From Apiospora phragmitis (Eukaryota; Ascomycota; Sordariomycetes; Amphisphaeriales; Apiosporaceae): 64,000 bases of DNA. Every line of letters starts with the position of its first letter. Within the stretch, counting starts at the first letter, position 1. The stretch lies in NCBI GenBank assembly GCA_038363925.1, contig JAQQWL010000007.1, positions 558,001 to 622,000 on the forward strand, written 5' to 3'. Under the pieces are notes generated by a model. It saw nothing but the letters and a program-made list of their open reading frames with translations, searched no databases and was not told where the DNA came from. The translations under genes and the position numbers were made by a program. Positions 48,365-60,346 of the stretch are shown here, piece by piece.

Positions 48365-48440
48365 CCAAAGCATCAGGCGAGAAAATGAGAAGAAACGAGC
48401 TGCTGGGCGGTATGGCCAGAATGATTACTTAGAAACTTGA
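48365..48440 (+). repeat. Second copy of the AAA+ 3' end, downstream of the LYS9-like gene
   Basis: Shares AAGCATCAGGCGAGAAAATG and GCTGGGCGGTA-type blocks with 46206-46283; the frame is broken and it is non-coding. The two copies bracket the whole LYS9-like gene as a direct repeat about 2.16 kb apart. Confidence 0.72.
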
Positions 48441-48887
48441 AGGATAAGTATCTAAACTTTTGGCGGACTTCTGCAGCTTGCATACGGTTTCTCTTGATGA
48501 CTCTTTTTGCTTTATGTTTCGTACGTTTCCTTTTCTCCTTTACCCCTAAATGCCCAACCGTTATTGGCCTTGACATGTCTTAAAGTCCCCAATGTGTTGT
48601 TTCTCGACATAGTAAGTCCAATAGCTATCTAATAACACGGACTTTCGTTTTCTAAGTATATTGCAGACAAGAGGGAGAGTAGCTGGCAAACCTTGAGGAA
48701 ATGTCTAGAATAATGGATGACAGGCAACGCGTAGAATCAATAACCTAGTATGGGAGCCTTTCTGAACACCACCCTTCATGGTTTCATACCACTCATTCCT
48801 AGTGGCTCAATCTCTATTACCTGAGTCGAACGTAACAGCAACCCGATCACCAGAAACTCCCACTATTAGCTCCTTCGGCGGAGTAAA
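48441..48887. other. Intergenic gap with no recognised feature
   Basis: About 0.45 kb between convergent genes. No ORF or repeat that I can support. Confidence 0.4.
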
Positions 48888-50848
48888 TTATGCATCCCAT
48901 GTCCAAGAGCCCAGATCCCACTCTCTACGTAAACTGGCACTACTCGACGGTTGTACTGTTTTATTCGGTTCCGGACCGCTCGTAGCCTGCCGGGTTGTGG
49001 CTCCTTCAAGAGGCTGCCATGCCTCTGCAAGCATGAAGTCGAGATCAGGTATGTAATCGGCGCTGATAATGTCGGCAAAAGGTTTAACGATGGCATTGTA
49101 TGCATTCCTTACTATGGCCTGTTCATCGTGAATCATGGGTGACTCAGAGGAATGGTCCCGGTTGCAGGACTCGAAGACCCTGTCCTGAAGCTGGCTGTCG
49201 ACGATGTCCGCCATTGAAAGTAGATAATCCGTATTACAGGGCTCGCAATCAGTGTCTTGGAACGAAGGCGTATATCGACTGTAGTCTAAACCCACAGTTA
49301 GAGAAGAACTTGGCGGTATTGGGCAATGGCCGAGTGCGGCGGGGTTGACCAGTACGGAACTCACAAGGCACAGGTATCTTCTCCCGGGAAATAAGACCTT
49401 GTAAAGCTCGGTCCATCGCTGAAACTCGCTGAGATTCTTTTGGCCCCTTTTCGACCGCACTCGAGCTTGCATTTACCCGTCTATTCCCTCGGGGTTGGTT
49501 AGTTCTCTCAGAGGACAGGCAATGAGCTCTCGCATATGGGCCTTTAGAGAGCGAATGTCTTCGAACGAATCTCCGCAGCGGAGACATCGATGCTCGTGAG
49601 CCTTGTGTCTTCGGAAGAGGTGCTCCCTATATTAGATGGTCAGATCAACCGCAAGCTCCGTAGCTGATCCTCCATCCGCGGAACGTACTTACTTGACTTT
49701 ACTCACCGACCGCCAACCAGGCCCCACGCTGCTCCTGCCCGTGGAACTTTCGGTGAGCGGGACTCATCCTCCCCGTCTGTATCGGACCCCTGGTCATCAT
49801 CTGGAGATTTTTGGTATTTGCCATTCGCATTCCCTGTGTTTTGCACACCCTTCCTTTTTAATGATTGAGGAACTGAGCCTGAAGGATCAGAGTCATTGTT
49901 GTTGCCTCGGGTATCGTTTTCTCCAATCTGAGCCTGACGAGTAATGAGAGCCACTGTGCTTTGAATCGCCTCGCGATGAAGTTTCAAAAACACCCTCAAT
50001 TTCGACAGGTTGACGGAGTCGTATTTCTCGTTATGGGGATTCACGGTCCCTGCCAGAGAGCCAGGGTCAGATCTGTCGTTCTTACTACTTCCATCAAATT
50101 TCTGTTGATCCATCTCTTTTGGGCGAGAAGTATATCTGAATCGCGGTTCTGATTTCGAGGTGAGACTGCCAGATAAACCGTACTCTGGGTCATCGTCAAC
50201 ACCGAGATCGAAATCTGAGCCAAAATGAGTACGTGTTCAGTTGGGGTAACAGAAGGTGCTTGCATGGGCTAGGAATGACTTCTTCCGGGAAAATGACCTG
50301 GAAGACAAGTCTCCATTTCTGAGCATCAGGGCTTGGTCCATTGTTGGTGGACTCTTCTATTCTGGAGATCTCGACAAGCATCTCGGCTGTGACGACATCC
50401 TTTTCGAAACAGATGCCATTGTCTTGTCGGAAACAGCTGATGCCTCCGTGTCCGTGCTCAGCTAGTTCCTTTAAGCATCCGAATATTTCGCCGCAACGAA
50501 AGCAGAACCGATTGTCTTTTTCCATGTGTGCGTCTTCAATGTGCTGCCTGCACATCTTATTATTAGTATAGATTGCCAACCGCCCAAGTGGCTAGATTTG
50601 GCGTACTTGATACTTGAGATAGAGTAGTAAGGATGCTGACAGCCATCCCAGTTGCAGTGTCTTGTGCGATCATGCTGCAGGAAGGGACAAGCGAAGAGTT
50701 CCGTCGCTTGCATCCGGTGATGAGCGGAATCTGTATCTGGGGGCTCAAAAGACTCTATGCCCAGAGCTCGAGCCCATCCATGGTCTGCTTGGCCTCCAGC
50801 GGGCACAGAATGAAGGGGATCCAGGCCATTGTTTCCAGGTTGAGACAT
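48888..50848 (-). CDS. C2H2 zinc-finger protein of a fungal-specific type, several frame changes
   Basis: Probably a nuclear DNA- or protein-binding factor; function unknown. Exon 1 50848-50607 and exon 2 from 50547 join in phase and create one finger: C65-x4-C70-x12-H83-x4-H88 (HCNWDGC...IKQHIEDAH). Then come FCFRCGEIFGCLKELAEH and a region ending WRLVFQVIFPEEVIPSP, the layout of many fungal C2H2 proteins. A Ser/Asp/Lys-rich linker (to WGLVGGR, 49705) is followed across an intron by a second, partial finger set EHLFRRHKAHEHRCLRCGDSF, LSEFQRWTELYKVLFPG, and a tail ending DLGSWTWDA. Frame changes near 50225, 49455 and 49385 may be errors or unrecognised introns. It may also be two adjacent genes. 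It starts 503 bp from the small gene at 51352. Confidence 0.65.
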
Positions 50849-51351
50849 GGCAGATTTCTCCTTGTTCAGATGAATTGATGTTTTAAGTAGTCGTCCCGCA
50901 AGTACGGTGAGGGCAATAAAGTTGGTAGATGTTCGGATTGCGAGGTGGATTACAGGTCGCAAGTTATGGCCACGTGACAAACGTAAGTAGCCAAGAAAAA
51001 GAAAAAGCAAGGAACCCGAAGTGCGATAATCGCAGTCGAGAACTTGTGATTTGTACCAATCAAATCACTGCCTCGGTGAGATATTCAGTTGAGGATCAAA
51101 CACCCTTTGAGATTATCGCAGACGAGCCTTTCGCCTTTTGCCCCCCACGATGGCGAGAGAGGGATGTGAAACAGAACAGAAATGGCTAAGAAGGCTCAGG
51201 TATAGATAAGAAATAGCTAGAACATGCTATAAAAGTGTGGTATCCAGCATTGCGATCCAGTTCAGATCCTTCTTGTGCAACATCTCTAATAGTATTTTCT
51301 TGTACTTTCAATATCGAAACACACACTTGAGCCAAGATATCAACGATTCAA
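50849..51351. promoter_or_regulatory. Divergent promoter region with TATA box for the small gene at 51352
   Basis: Contains TATAAAAG at 51228-51235, 117 bp before the ATG at 51352, followed by a CA-rich leader. It serves the C2H2 gene on the other strand as well. Confidence 0.5.
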
Positions 51352-51688
51352 ATGGATTCCAATACCTCAACACGCCCCGATGTGACTCCCCACCATAAGA
51401 CGCTACCAAGCAAGTGAGTGGTCCGCATCCTGCCCAACATCAACTGAAGTGGCCTAGCTGACATGCAATCGAAAAAGTACAAAGTCTGAGAAGGAGACGA
51501 AGCGAGAGGTCGACAGGGCACAGCGGGAAGATAGAGTGGCAATGTTGTTTCTCAACCAAGGACCTTCTAGATCGCCAGTGAGCGAGCGCCTTTTTGCCCT
51601 GCCCGGCAATGAAATTTGGCGGGAACAAGATAAAAGGGGAAAGCTATCCACAGGGGATGGGCAGTGGACATGTACTTCAATTTCATAA
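51352..51688 (+). CDS. Small spliced hypothetical protein, 90 residues
   Basis: Not recognised. Exon 1 51352-51413 and exon 2 51478-51688 total 273 nt. The 64-bp intron has a GTGAGT donor, a GCTGAC branch site and an AG acceptor. The protein starts MDSNTSTRPDVTPHHKTLPS, is followed by a charged stretch (KSEKETKREVDRAQREDRVA), then MLFLNQGPSRSPVSERLFAL and PGNEIWREQDKRGK, and ends WTCTSIS. It has no signal peptide or membrane segment. Support: TATA box, good ATG context (TCAAATGG), proper splice signals and a long in-phase open second exon. It lies between the C2H2 gene and the NRPS-like gene and ends 130 bp from the NRPS-like stop (convergent). It could be a truncated relative of a larger protein. 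Confidence 0.6.
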
Positions 51689-51817
51689 TGTATTACCGAG
51701 AACGCTTGCCACCTAAGCAACTTAGCAGAGCTCGACATAATCCGCCTGACTAAGATCAGGTATCCGGCTCCTCCTCTCTGCCATCATGATAGAAAGTGAG
51801 CGCATAACTAACCCTAC

Positions 51818-54800
51818 TTAGTTAACCCCCCGCCCCTTCAGCGCACCCCGCAGCACCTTCTGCATCTCAAACACATGGTCCGCATCCAGCATGGTGTAGT
51901 GCGCCCCCGCGCACTCATGGAACCGCACGTCCCGGCCCCTCGCAAAGTCCGCCCAGGGACGCAAATGATCACAGAGCCAGCGCTGCTTGTCGCTGCCCAC
52001 GGCGAGCAAAGGGTGCGCGTAGAAGACGTCGATGTGCGCCACGGCGCCGGCCGGGTCGTAGCGGCGCGCCAACCCCTGCAGGCTCGCCGCGATCTCGGCC
52101 CACCGCGCCAGCTTGGCCGGCGTCAGGTTGTCGAGCGCGCGGAGCCGCGAGGGCGGGACGGCGGCGAAGAGGTGGGCGAGGAGGTCGTCTTTGGTGTGCT
52201 GGTGAGAATGGCAACTGGTCAGCTGCCTGGCTCGAAAGTTGGCACTTCATGGGTTAGCCTGGGATATGTGATTAAGTACTTACCTGATGATACTCGGCCG
52301 ATCGCTCGACGGCTTCCCTTTCGGTGAGGAAGCCTAGGAAGTAGGCCAGGTTCAGAATCAGCTCACACATATCAAGCTATGCCCACCTCGTTAGGCCCCT
52401 TTGTACTATTATGCAACTTTTTATCGTGGTAAATACAGCAAAGGTTACTACTGACCTGCACCATCCGCCACTTGATATGCGGCGGGCCGTTGAGACTGCC
52501 CATGAAGCCCACTCGGTGACCCGCAGCCTCAAGTTTCTTGGCAGTCTCGAAAGCAATCATCGAACCGAAAGAGTATCCTATTAGCACGTATGGGCCCTCG
52601 GGTTGATGCTTTAGGATCGACTTCATGTAGACACTGTTTTGCCATCTCGGTCAGCCATGCTAGCTCTCCACCCAATGCTGTCGGGGTAGGGTTAGGGGGT
52701 TATCTGACATACCTTGTCATGTGGTCTATGGACGAGAACATCTCCTCTCCTGGGTTGAATCCGGGTGCTCTTAGAGCATAGACCCGTCGATCTGAGAAGT
52801 ATGTACTGATATTCAGGAACACTAGGATCTCGCCTAGGCCGGGATGCACGAACCATATCGGAGGTGAATCGGAAGCTCCCGACTGCAACACGACAACCGG
52901 GTTGTACTCAGTTGCGCTCTGCTTGGAGTACGAGAGCGCCGCGGCCAGATCCTTGATGCTAGGGTTCGTGAGAAGCGTCCCGATCGGTATGTCCCGTTCC
53001 CAGCCGAGCTGCTCCTGAACGCGACTCTTGTAACGCAGCAGGCGGATGCTGTCCACGCCCATGTCGACCAGGCTGTCATCGACACCCACTTCCTCGAGAG
53101 GGGTGTCAAACTCTGCAGCGAAGGCCACAGCTAAAGCTTTTTCCATTTCAGTCCCGGAGCCGCTCTTGACGACGAACGATAGAGCGAACACCGCTTAGCG
53201 GCTTCGTCGGAGTACTCCCTGAACTTTCCTTGCTCGTAGGCAGCTTTCAACGCAGATCTCGAAAGCTTTCCCAGAGACGATTTCGACCTTTCCTGTGTGT
53301 CAGAACCAATGCCTCAATCGGCTTTTCGGACCAAACTCACAGTTGTGTGGATGGCAACGGGATGACATCAAGGGGCTTCTTCGAGCAGTACAACAAAGTT
53401 GCCTTGGAGATTTCGGAGACTGTATTGGAGAACTCTTCGTCCGTGATGTCTTCCCTGGCCTTGAACGTGACTACGATTTCTTCACTGTTAGCCCCCTGAG
53501 GCCAAGTGGGGAAGGTTGATGTAAAGGATGCGACGAGACCAGCCTCAGCTTTGTCTTCAATGACGGCTTCCAACTCGTGCGAGAAATACTTGACTCCGTT
53601 TATAATCAAGGAGTCCTTGGTGCGACCACTCAGCATCAAGTTGCCCTGCTCGTCGACATAGCCGGTATCCCCGTCTTGAACCACCCGTCATCGGTGAAGC
53701 TCGCTTGTGTGTTGATGGGGTCGTTGAAATACCCCTGAAAAACAGCGGGTCCTCGAAGCTCGAGATTGCCAGACTTGCCACATGCTGAAGGACTGTTCCC
53801 GTCGCCGATGATTCGCATTTCCATGCTGTGCGTAGGTCGGCCCAGTGAACAGAAATCACCACTACTATTAGTCTTATGCTCCAGGGTCGGGAAGTTCTGG
53901 TGGTAGATGGACCCGGCACAAGTTTCTGTCATACCGAACGCAGGTCGCAGGACATCCGAGTCCGCTCCCATCTCGTTCATCAGTTTGTTGAATGCCTTGC
54001 CCGTACTGACAGTGTTGGATTCGCCACCAGACACAATATGTCTAAGGGTAGACAAGTCGTACTTTGCCCGGCTGTCCTCCGAAGCCGCTGCCTTACACAC
54101 ACCCGCCAGGAAGAAGTTAGGAGCAAACGAGACCGTAACCCTATGGCTGCTCATCTTTTCCAACCAGACTAGGGGGTCTTTGATCGCGAGCTTGGGCTCA
54201 ATGTGGACCTGGGATGCGCAGACGGCCATGGCGTGTAAGTGGACCTCGGTGACACATGCAACATGGTCAAATCCTGTCCAATTGCAAAGAGTCAGCATAC
54301 AGAGATGATATGTATGGTTATAAATGTGTTTTGCCAGCTATGGATTTTGACTCACCGATCCAGTTGAGAAAAACGTCGTTGGCCGTGGTCTCCAAGAGTT
54401 TGCGTTTACCATCCAGCGCTTGCAGAACCTGTGAGTGCCGCAACTCCACAGCTTTCGAGTTGCCCGTGCTGCCAGAGGTAAGCATCAGGAATACCAAGTC
54501 CGGATCCGTGGCATGTCGTTGCTGACAATAACCATCGCTGTTCTTTTCGGTTGCTAGATGTCCGTTAGCTGCACTATTGGAGCCTAGCTTCTCCAATGAG
54601 ACATTGTTGAATCTTGCGAATGTTTCGATAGATATCATGCGAAGCTCGCTAATGGCTTCTAGTTCGACCTGTAAATGAGTCGAAGTGATGACTATGCGGA
54701 TACCCAGAAGGGTTTTCAGGTGCCGGAGATGGCGGTCTCTGGAGACAAGATCTGAAGCCAGAGGAGCCAAGACTGCCGGGACCGCACCAGCGGCGATGAT

Positions 54801-55091
54801 GGACCAGAACCACAGGACGTAGTCCTGTTGCGAATCGAGATGCAAAAGCACAACCTCTCCCTTGGAGATTATCCCAGCCCGCAGCAGTCGGTTAGCGTTT
54901 CGCTATGGCTGTGTTAGCTTGAACAGTTGTACGTGTCTTTCTAAACCCACATTGGCCCTTCTCAGCAAGTCTGAATACGTTGTAGTGCTAGGGTCGCCAG
55001 GATTCGACTGGGTGTAGAAAGCAATGTGCTTGCAAGTGTCAACGGCCGCTCGTTCGAGAAGGCCCAGTATGGTATCCATGGGAGGAGGCAT
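51818..55091 (-). CDS. NRPS-like synthetase, adenylation-thiolation-thioesterase (A-T-TE), two one-base frame breaks
   Basis: Single-module enzyme that activates an acid as adenylate, loads it on a carrier and lets the thioesterase release or dimerise it. Known fungal A-T-TE enzymes (AtrA, TdiA, MicA, BtyA types) use aryl pyruvic acids; the substrate here is inferred only from architecture. Exons: 55091-54951, 54902-54356, 54273-53341, 53287-52713, 52633-52456, 52376-52284, 52198-51818. With one missing base in exon 3 (near 53685, in a G run) and one in exon 4 (near 53195) all phases fit: 2850 nt, 949 residues, typical length. A domain: LTSGSTGNSK (about 187), FGMTETCAGS, SGRTKDSLIINGVKYFSHEL, KSSLGKLSR. 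T domain Ser about 621 in DMGVDSIRLL. TE nucleophile Ser about 754 in GYSFGS, His in GAHYTML. No condensation or reductase domain. Confidence 0.88.
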
Positions 55092-56206
55092 GATTGCACC
55101 TGTTATGAAACTGAAAGGTCTAGCTGCTTAGAGTAGAAGACGGTCGCGCTTGTTTCGAGCCCATTGAGGTGATGCATTGGCCGGGTATGCAAAAAGGAAT
55201 ATGGCTGTGAGCTAGTTTCGAGCTGCAACGAAAAAGAAAAGAGGTTAGTGGTCGAGAGAGGGGTGAATATCAAGAAACTCGTATTCGTCATTCGTTGCTA
55301 TTTGCTGGTTGCTAACGGGTAAGCAGCAGCACTGCATTCAATGCTAGACGTCTTCTCATGGATCATCAAGCCAACGATGTGCTTCCCGGCACTTTGGGAA
55401 CACGGGAACGGCACATAACAAGTAACTAGGGAGATGGAGGCTGACCGTCCGTCCTGTCAGGCAGACAGCCGAGGAGTGAGACAGTGCCTAAAGATAGACG
55501 TGCTAGCACGTGCAATACGCAGGGCCTCTCAATGCGCTTGAGTCATGGCTTACGATTGGTGCTCTCCTAAGCGAGGGCTGCGTGTGATGCGGTAGTGATG
55601 ACGTCGCAATATATGTAAATATAGCCCTAGGGCTGACCAACTAGACCCCAAGGGACCGGGGATGCCTTATCTCAGCCCCGGTAACACATGGGAGCCGAGT
55701 GTTGACCCCCACAGAGTCGCCAAGACGGTCCAGGCCCCTTGACGGCGGCTGACATTCTTATTTGTGTGATACGGATCAGGCATTGGAGAACAATGCAAGC
55801 ACCCTGACTTGGGGGCTGGGTGTCTTCCATAAGCGACACCAATGCATTGCATAAATTATGCAACCTCTGCCCATGTGCATATTGAATGCATCTCATTATC
55901 ACATCAAGATGACTAACAGTTTAGGTACTCATTATCATTGGACAGGAAGTGCGACATTGGCTTGGACATATTCCTCCCGTTGCCATTCGGTGCATCGTGA
56001 TACAATGCCTTCCTCCAATGAGGTGTTGTGTATCCGGGCCCTTTTGGAGATAACCTTATTGTGGTTAAGGGGTATTCCAGGGTATTCCATAGTGGATACA
56101 CCGATGAGTCAGCCGAATCTTTAGCACCTAAATGGCACTCTGCGAGTCTCGGAATTTTTTCAGTCACCATCAACCCTCTTGACCATCTTTTCGTCTTAGC
56201 CATGCC
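55092..56206. promoter_or_regulatory. Divergent promoter region of the NRPS-like gene and the SRPK-like kinase
   Basis: About 1.1 kb between two divergently transcribed genes. Several small frames on both strands do not resemble proteins. The palindrome-like sequence CTAGCACGTGCAA at 55502 contains a CACGTG E-box, which could be a bHLH site (weak inference). Confidence 0.45.
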
Positions 56207-57770
56207 ATGTTTGCAACTCGACACAGCATATCTCATGTTTCGATTCCCCATGGACTACTTTCCCACGCCGGTGGTCTGCTCAAAACCACCCTGATTTGGA
56301 GACGAAGCCTCGGCGTTTCCCGCTGCTGCACCCTAGGGGTGCTACCTTTGATGAGAAAAACCCAAGACGCCGGCGCTTGTTCTCGCTCTCGATTCTCGAC
56401 GATAAGCTTCAGCGATCCCATAGAGTACCAATGGATCGACGGCGTCGAGCCGCTGGCGCTTTACGAGCCCGGCGGATACCACCCCGTCATGGTGGATGAC
56501 CTGCTGCACAGACGCTATCGAATAGTGGATAAGCTTGGGCACGGTGGGTACTCGACCATCTGGCTCGCCCACGACGAGCAGACAACACGCTACGTCGCGC
56601 TCAAGGTGAGCATCTCGGGCCAGATGCTCCCGCGCCGGGAGCCTAGCATCCTGCGCACCCTGTCCGAGTCCGTGTCGACGGCTCAGGAAACCACCGCTCC
56701 GGAGGTCTTCGATGCCAGCACGACCCTTCCTCGCGTCTTGGATGTGTTCAATGTCCGGGGACCCAATGGGATTCACGTGTGTTACACCAAGACTCTGGCC
56801 CAGGGAAACCTCAAGGATGCGTCTTTTAGTCGCCTCTTCCCTATCGAAGTCGCCCGAGTACTGACCGCGAGATTGGCCCTAGCTGTGTCCCTGATCCACT
56901 CGCGGGGATTTGTCCACGGCGGTAAGCTCCTCCTGACCATCTCCACGTATGAGATCTGCAAAAAAAACTGATATATAGCTTTCATACAGATATTCACCTT
57001 CGAAATGTTTTGGTCAAGCTTCCGTCGACGATTGACGAGCTCTCCATCGCGGACTTCAGAAAGGCATTTGGCGAGCCTGAGACAGTGCCCATCCTTCGGG
57101 CCGATGGGGAGCCACTTCCGCCCAATGCTCCGCCCCAGGCGGTGGTGCCCTCTACCTCGGCAGAATAGCCGAGGAATTTACGCTGGATGACGCACATGGC
57201 CTGATTCTCGGCGACTTCGGCGAGGCCTTTGCGCCGGCCACCGAGGAGCGTTTGGGAGGGGACTGCAACACGCCCGTGGCCATGCGAGCACCCGAAGCGC
57301 TCTTCGAGCCCGACACGCCCGTCTCGTACCCAGCCGACATATGGAGCCTCGGGACCGCCATCTGGGAGATACTCGGCATGGGTTTCATTTTCAGCGAGTC
57401 GGCGACAATGAACGAAATCGTGGCCCAGCAGATCGACGTCCTGGGCGCCCAGGGCCTCCCCCTAGCCTGGAGGGAACACTGGGAACGGCCCAACACGGAG
57501 GAGTTGGTCACGAACACTGAGGTAGAGGTCCCGCGCCGACCCGCAGGTGACCGGGAAGTTTGGCCGCCTCTGGAGCAGGCCTTCGAGGTGTTCGTGCAGA
57601 AGTATAGACGGGAACAAGAAGCAACGGGCGTCTTTGGGGAAGAGGAGACAAAGGGGATCCTTGATCTGATGCGCGGCATGCTGAGGTTCAAGCCGGAAGA
57701 GCGCATGACTATACAGGAGGTGCTTCAGTCCGAGTGGATGACCAAGTGGGCATTGCCTCGAGATGCGTGA
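56207..57770 (+). CDS. SRPK-like serine/threonine protein kinase, one-base frame break
   Basis: Kinase of the SR-protein-kinase-like group that is greatly expanded in fungi; substrates unknown. Exon 1 56207-56921, exon 2 56990-57770. The sum (1496 nt) becomes 499 codons with one missing base. Motifs: YRIVDKLGHGGYSTIWLAHD (Gly loop, about 103-122), VALKV (ATP lysine about 133), SRGFVHGDIHLRNVLVK with the catalytic Asp formed across the intron (about 239; usual HxDxxxxN), GLILGDFGEAF (DFG), APEALFEPDTPVSYPADIWSL (APE and activation segment end). The frame changes near 57140 within GTGCCCTCT, where one C of a C run seems absent. The start is uncertain: ATG at 56207 gives a 75-residue basic leader; a later ATG at 56350 is possible. 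Confidence 0.85.
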
Positions 57771-57953
57771 ATAGAATGAAAGACATGCATCATGATACTG
57801 GTCTCTTGCGGACTGACCTAATGGACTAATCTATGAACCGTTTATCGGGTATTATCCAATTACACAAATGTAATGCGCCGCCTGGACTAATCAAGAAGAA
57901 TAAGCGTCTGTTTGGATTCCCCGTTTATTCCATGGGATCCAGAATTCGAGGCT
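57771..57953. other. Convergent 3' gap
   Basis: Short region between two stop codons; nothing recognised. Confidence 0.4.
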
Positions 57954-59812
57954 CTATGCCACCTTATTAGACACATCAAGTAATAGCGTATGCTTCTTCC
58001 CCAGGCATCGCTCAACGTCCGCCATCAGGGCCCCGGCCGGCTGCACAAAAGTGAGATCGATATCGGCGTAGCGGCATTCAAGCATATCAGAATGATCCGG
58101 ATAGTTCACGGCCACCATGGGGCCCGACCCGGCCAGGACCTGGCCAACGAACACCCCCGTCGCATCCATCACCGCCGCGCCCGAGTCTCCCGCGTGCGAG
58201 AAGCAGCAGCGCCCCCCACCGGTGTGCTTGGACCCCCTGAACACCTGCCCCGGGAAGGGCACGACCAGCAGCTGCCGCGAGCAGGTTTCCCCGTCAGTGA
58301 GTTCATGGGCGCGTTCCGTACGGACGCAGGCTTCGACGCTGTTGGTGACGCCGAGGCTGAAGCCGGTTCGGGCCCCGCGCTTGAGCACGCGAAGGCACGG
58401 GATCCCCGGCTTTCCTTGCGTCGGTGTGTCGTCTTTGATGTTCGAGACTCCCCCGTTCATGCGAATGTAACCCTTGTTGGAGTCAATCAATCTCCTTCCG
58501 TACGGCCTGTTTCTGGTCCCAATTAGTTTTGGGCACAAAATCGTACTTGTCGGTAAGCGCCTTCTGCTCTGCAATCCATATGCGCATCTTGTTGCTAGCC
58601 GGCTTGAACTTGTCCTTGTCGAGTCGCAGAAGTGCCCAATCCCCTATACTTCGGCGCACTAGCAATATGGCCAACCTGCCGGTTTTCGAGGCCGCTCCCC
58701 TCCATTGCCTCTAATGCAGGTACAACAGCTGAGGCAAAGTTCCACTTATCTGCCCATTTGCGATTCAACAGATCAGGCTCTTCGGGTTTAGGCCCCGATT
58801 TCGACTTCAGCCACTCATCGTGTCTATTCACTTTTGCGAGGGCGTCTAGTATGAAGGGGTCATCTAAATACCCCAATCGCCGCTTTGCGTCTCGCGTAGC
58901 TTCGGCGAGTCTCTCAGGTGATCCCTGTGAGACCGCAGGGCCTGGTTCACCGGGCCCGAGAGCTTCCTCCGATTGCGGGCGAATAACATGGGAACAAGCC
59001 AAGGCAAAGAGGTCCTCGGATCCTTCTAGACTAACGAATGGCCCAGCAGTTCCATATTGCTGGTTTTCAGGACCACTCGTATCAGCCTCTCCCGCTGTGG
59101 TATTCACCACTTCCCAACCAAGATTTGACAAAAGGCGCGGAAGAAGAGACTGGCACCAGTCATGATCCCATAGTTCGCTGTAGCTGATCATACCGTAGCT
59201 GGTCATACAGTCTCTGTCATGTACGATCGACTCCAGCGTGGGGATATTGCGATGTTCTGTCAAGCTGGAACTGGCCCCGTGGTCGTATCGTTTGTTTTCC
59301 CGGACGTCAACGTGGATCATGACGTTATGATGATCCAGCAGATCCTGGATGTCTTTAGCCACTATGACGACCCGTTCGAACGTTGCTCCAAACTCGACAT
59401 TCAGCAGGAGTACAGCGGGATATTCGAAATCCACAGGCAAGTCTTCCATTGGGTTAGCCGGGTTCCATCGGCGACCTGCATAGCCAATGCGGATACCGGT
59501 GAACCACGTCCAGGGGGTGTTTGCCGACTCAAGCATCTCGACGATCCTGGGCAGAAGGGGCCGAAGGCCAAAGATGATGGGCAAATCTTCAGCTGGGTGG
59601 GCGCCCAAGGCAACATATCTCCTCGCGACTGGATGGATTTGACCAGGCCAGCCGCGCTCAGTGCGGACCCCTCGCCATGGGCGCTCGTATATGTCGATTC
59701 GGACGATGAGCTTGCCGCCGCTGAGCCCGACGTAGCAGTACCGGCTCTCTTTATCGCTCGGCTTTAACAGCCCAATTATCGATAGGTGCGCCGTGTTCCC
59801 AAATACCTTCAT
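57954..59812 (-). CDS. Trypsin-like (chymotrypsin-fold) protein of unknown function, two small insertions
   Basis: Cytosolic-looking fungal protein, about 617 residues if two small insertions are discounted (1859 nt minus 5 = 618 codons). The N-terminal half (MKVFGNTAHLSIIGLLKPSD... to about residue 200) is not recognised. A peptidase-like half follows with GPFVSLEGSEDLFALACSHV (position of the catalytic His) and CCFSHAGDSGAAVMDATGVF with FVGQVLAGSG (nucleophile Ser in GDSGA). No signal peptide is seen. Frame breaks: one extra base near 58645 in a G run, and a 4-bp tandem copy TTGATTGA at about 58481-58490. Without them WALLRLDKDKF, DSNKGYIRMNGGVSNIKDD and the GDSGA block lie in one frame. 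Family call rests on the His and GDSGA blocks only. Confidence 0.6.
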
Positions 59813-60346
59813 GATGAATGAATTATCAAGGTTGGATTAAGCTCTTGCAAAGAGTACGAAAGGTTCAGCTTTTGTCCTGCCAAAAATAATCTGCTTTATA
59901 TGGAAAAGTTCAGCTAAGTTTGAGCCAAAGATCTGGAAGGTTTAACTACCGAGATCGGCTGTGCACTAAGTTCTAGATCCCGGATGACGGCTTCTGGGCC
60001 TGGGCTAGAGAGGCCTGGGCGTTGGTCAATCGTTGGATTGTCGAGACACCTAATTCGACGGTGTTGTTACCTTGGATGGTGACTAGAACCGGATTGGCGA
60101 TTGTCGGATCTTCCGGGCCTTGGATCTGTTGAATTGGCTTGGCGATCCACGGAAGACGTCTGGGGGCTGGTTGGCTATATATTGGATCCTGGGACCTGAC
60201 TGGAAGAACCTACGTAGAAGAAAGCGAGTATAATAAGGAGAGAATGAAATGGCAGAAGCGTAGGTAACGGCAGCAGCACTAGAGCTTGCGGTCCCCACGC
60301 GGCGCCACCCGTTCACAAACACCTCACTCCCCAACGCACAACCAAG
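59813..60346. other. Intergenic gap with no recognised feature
   Basis: About 0.5 kb. No supported ORF, RNA gene or repeat. Confidence 0.4.
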
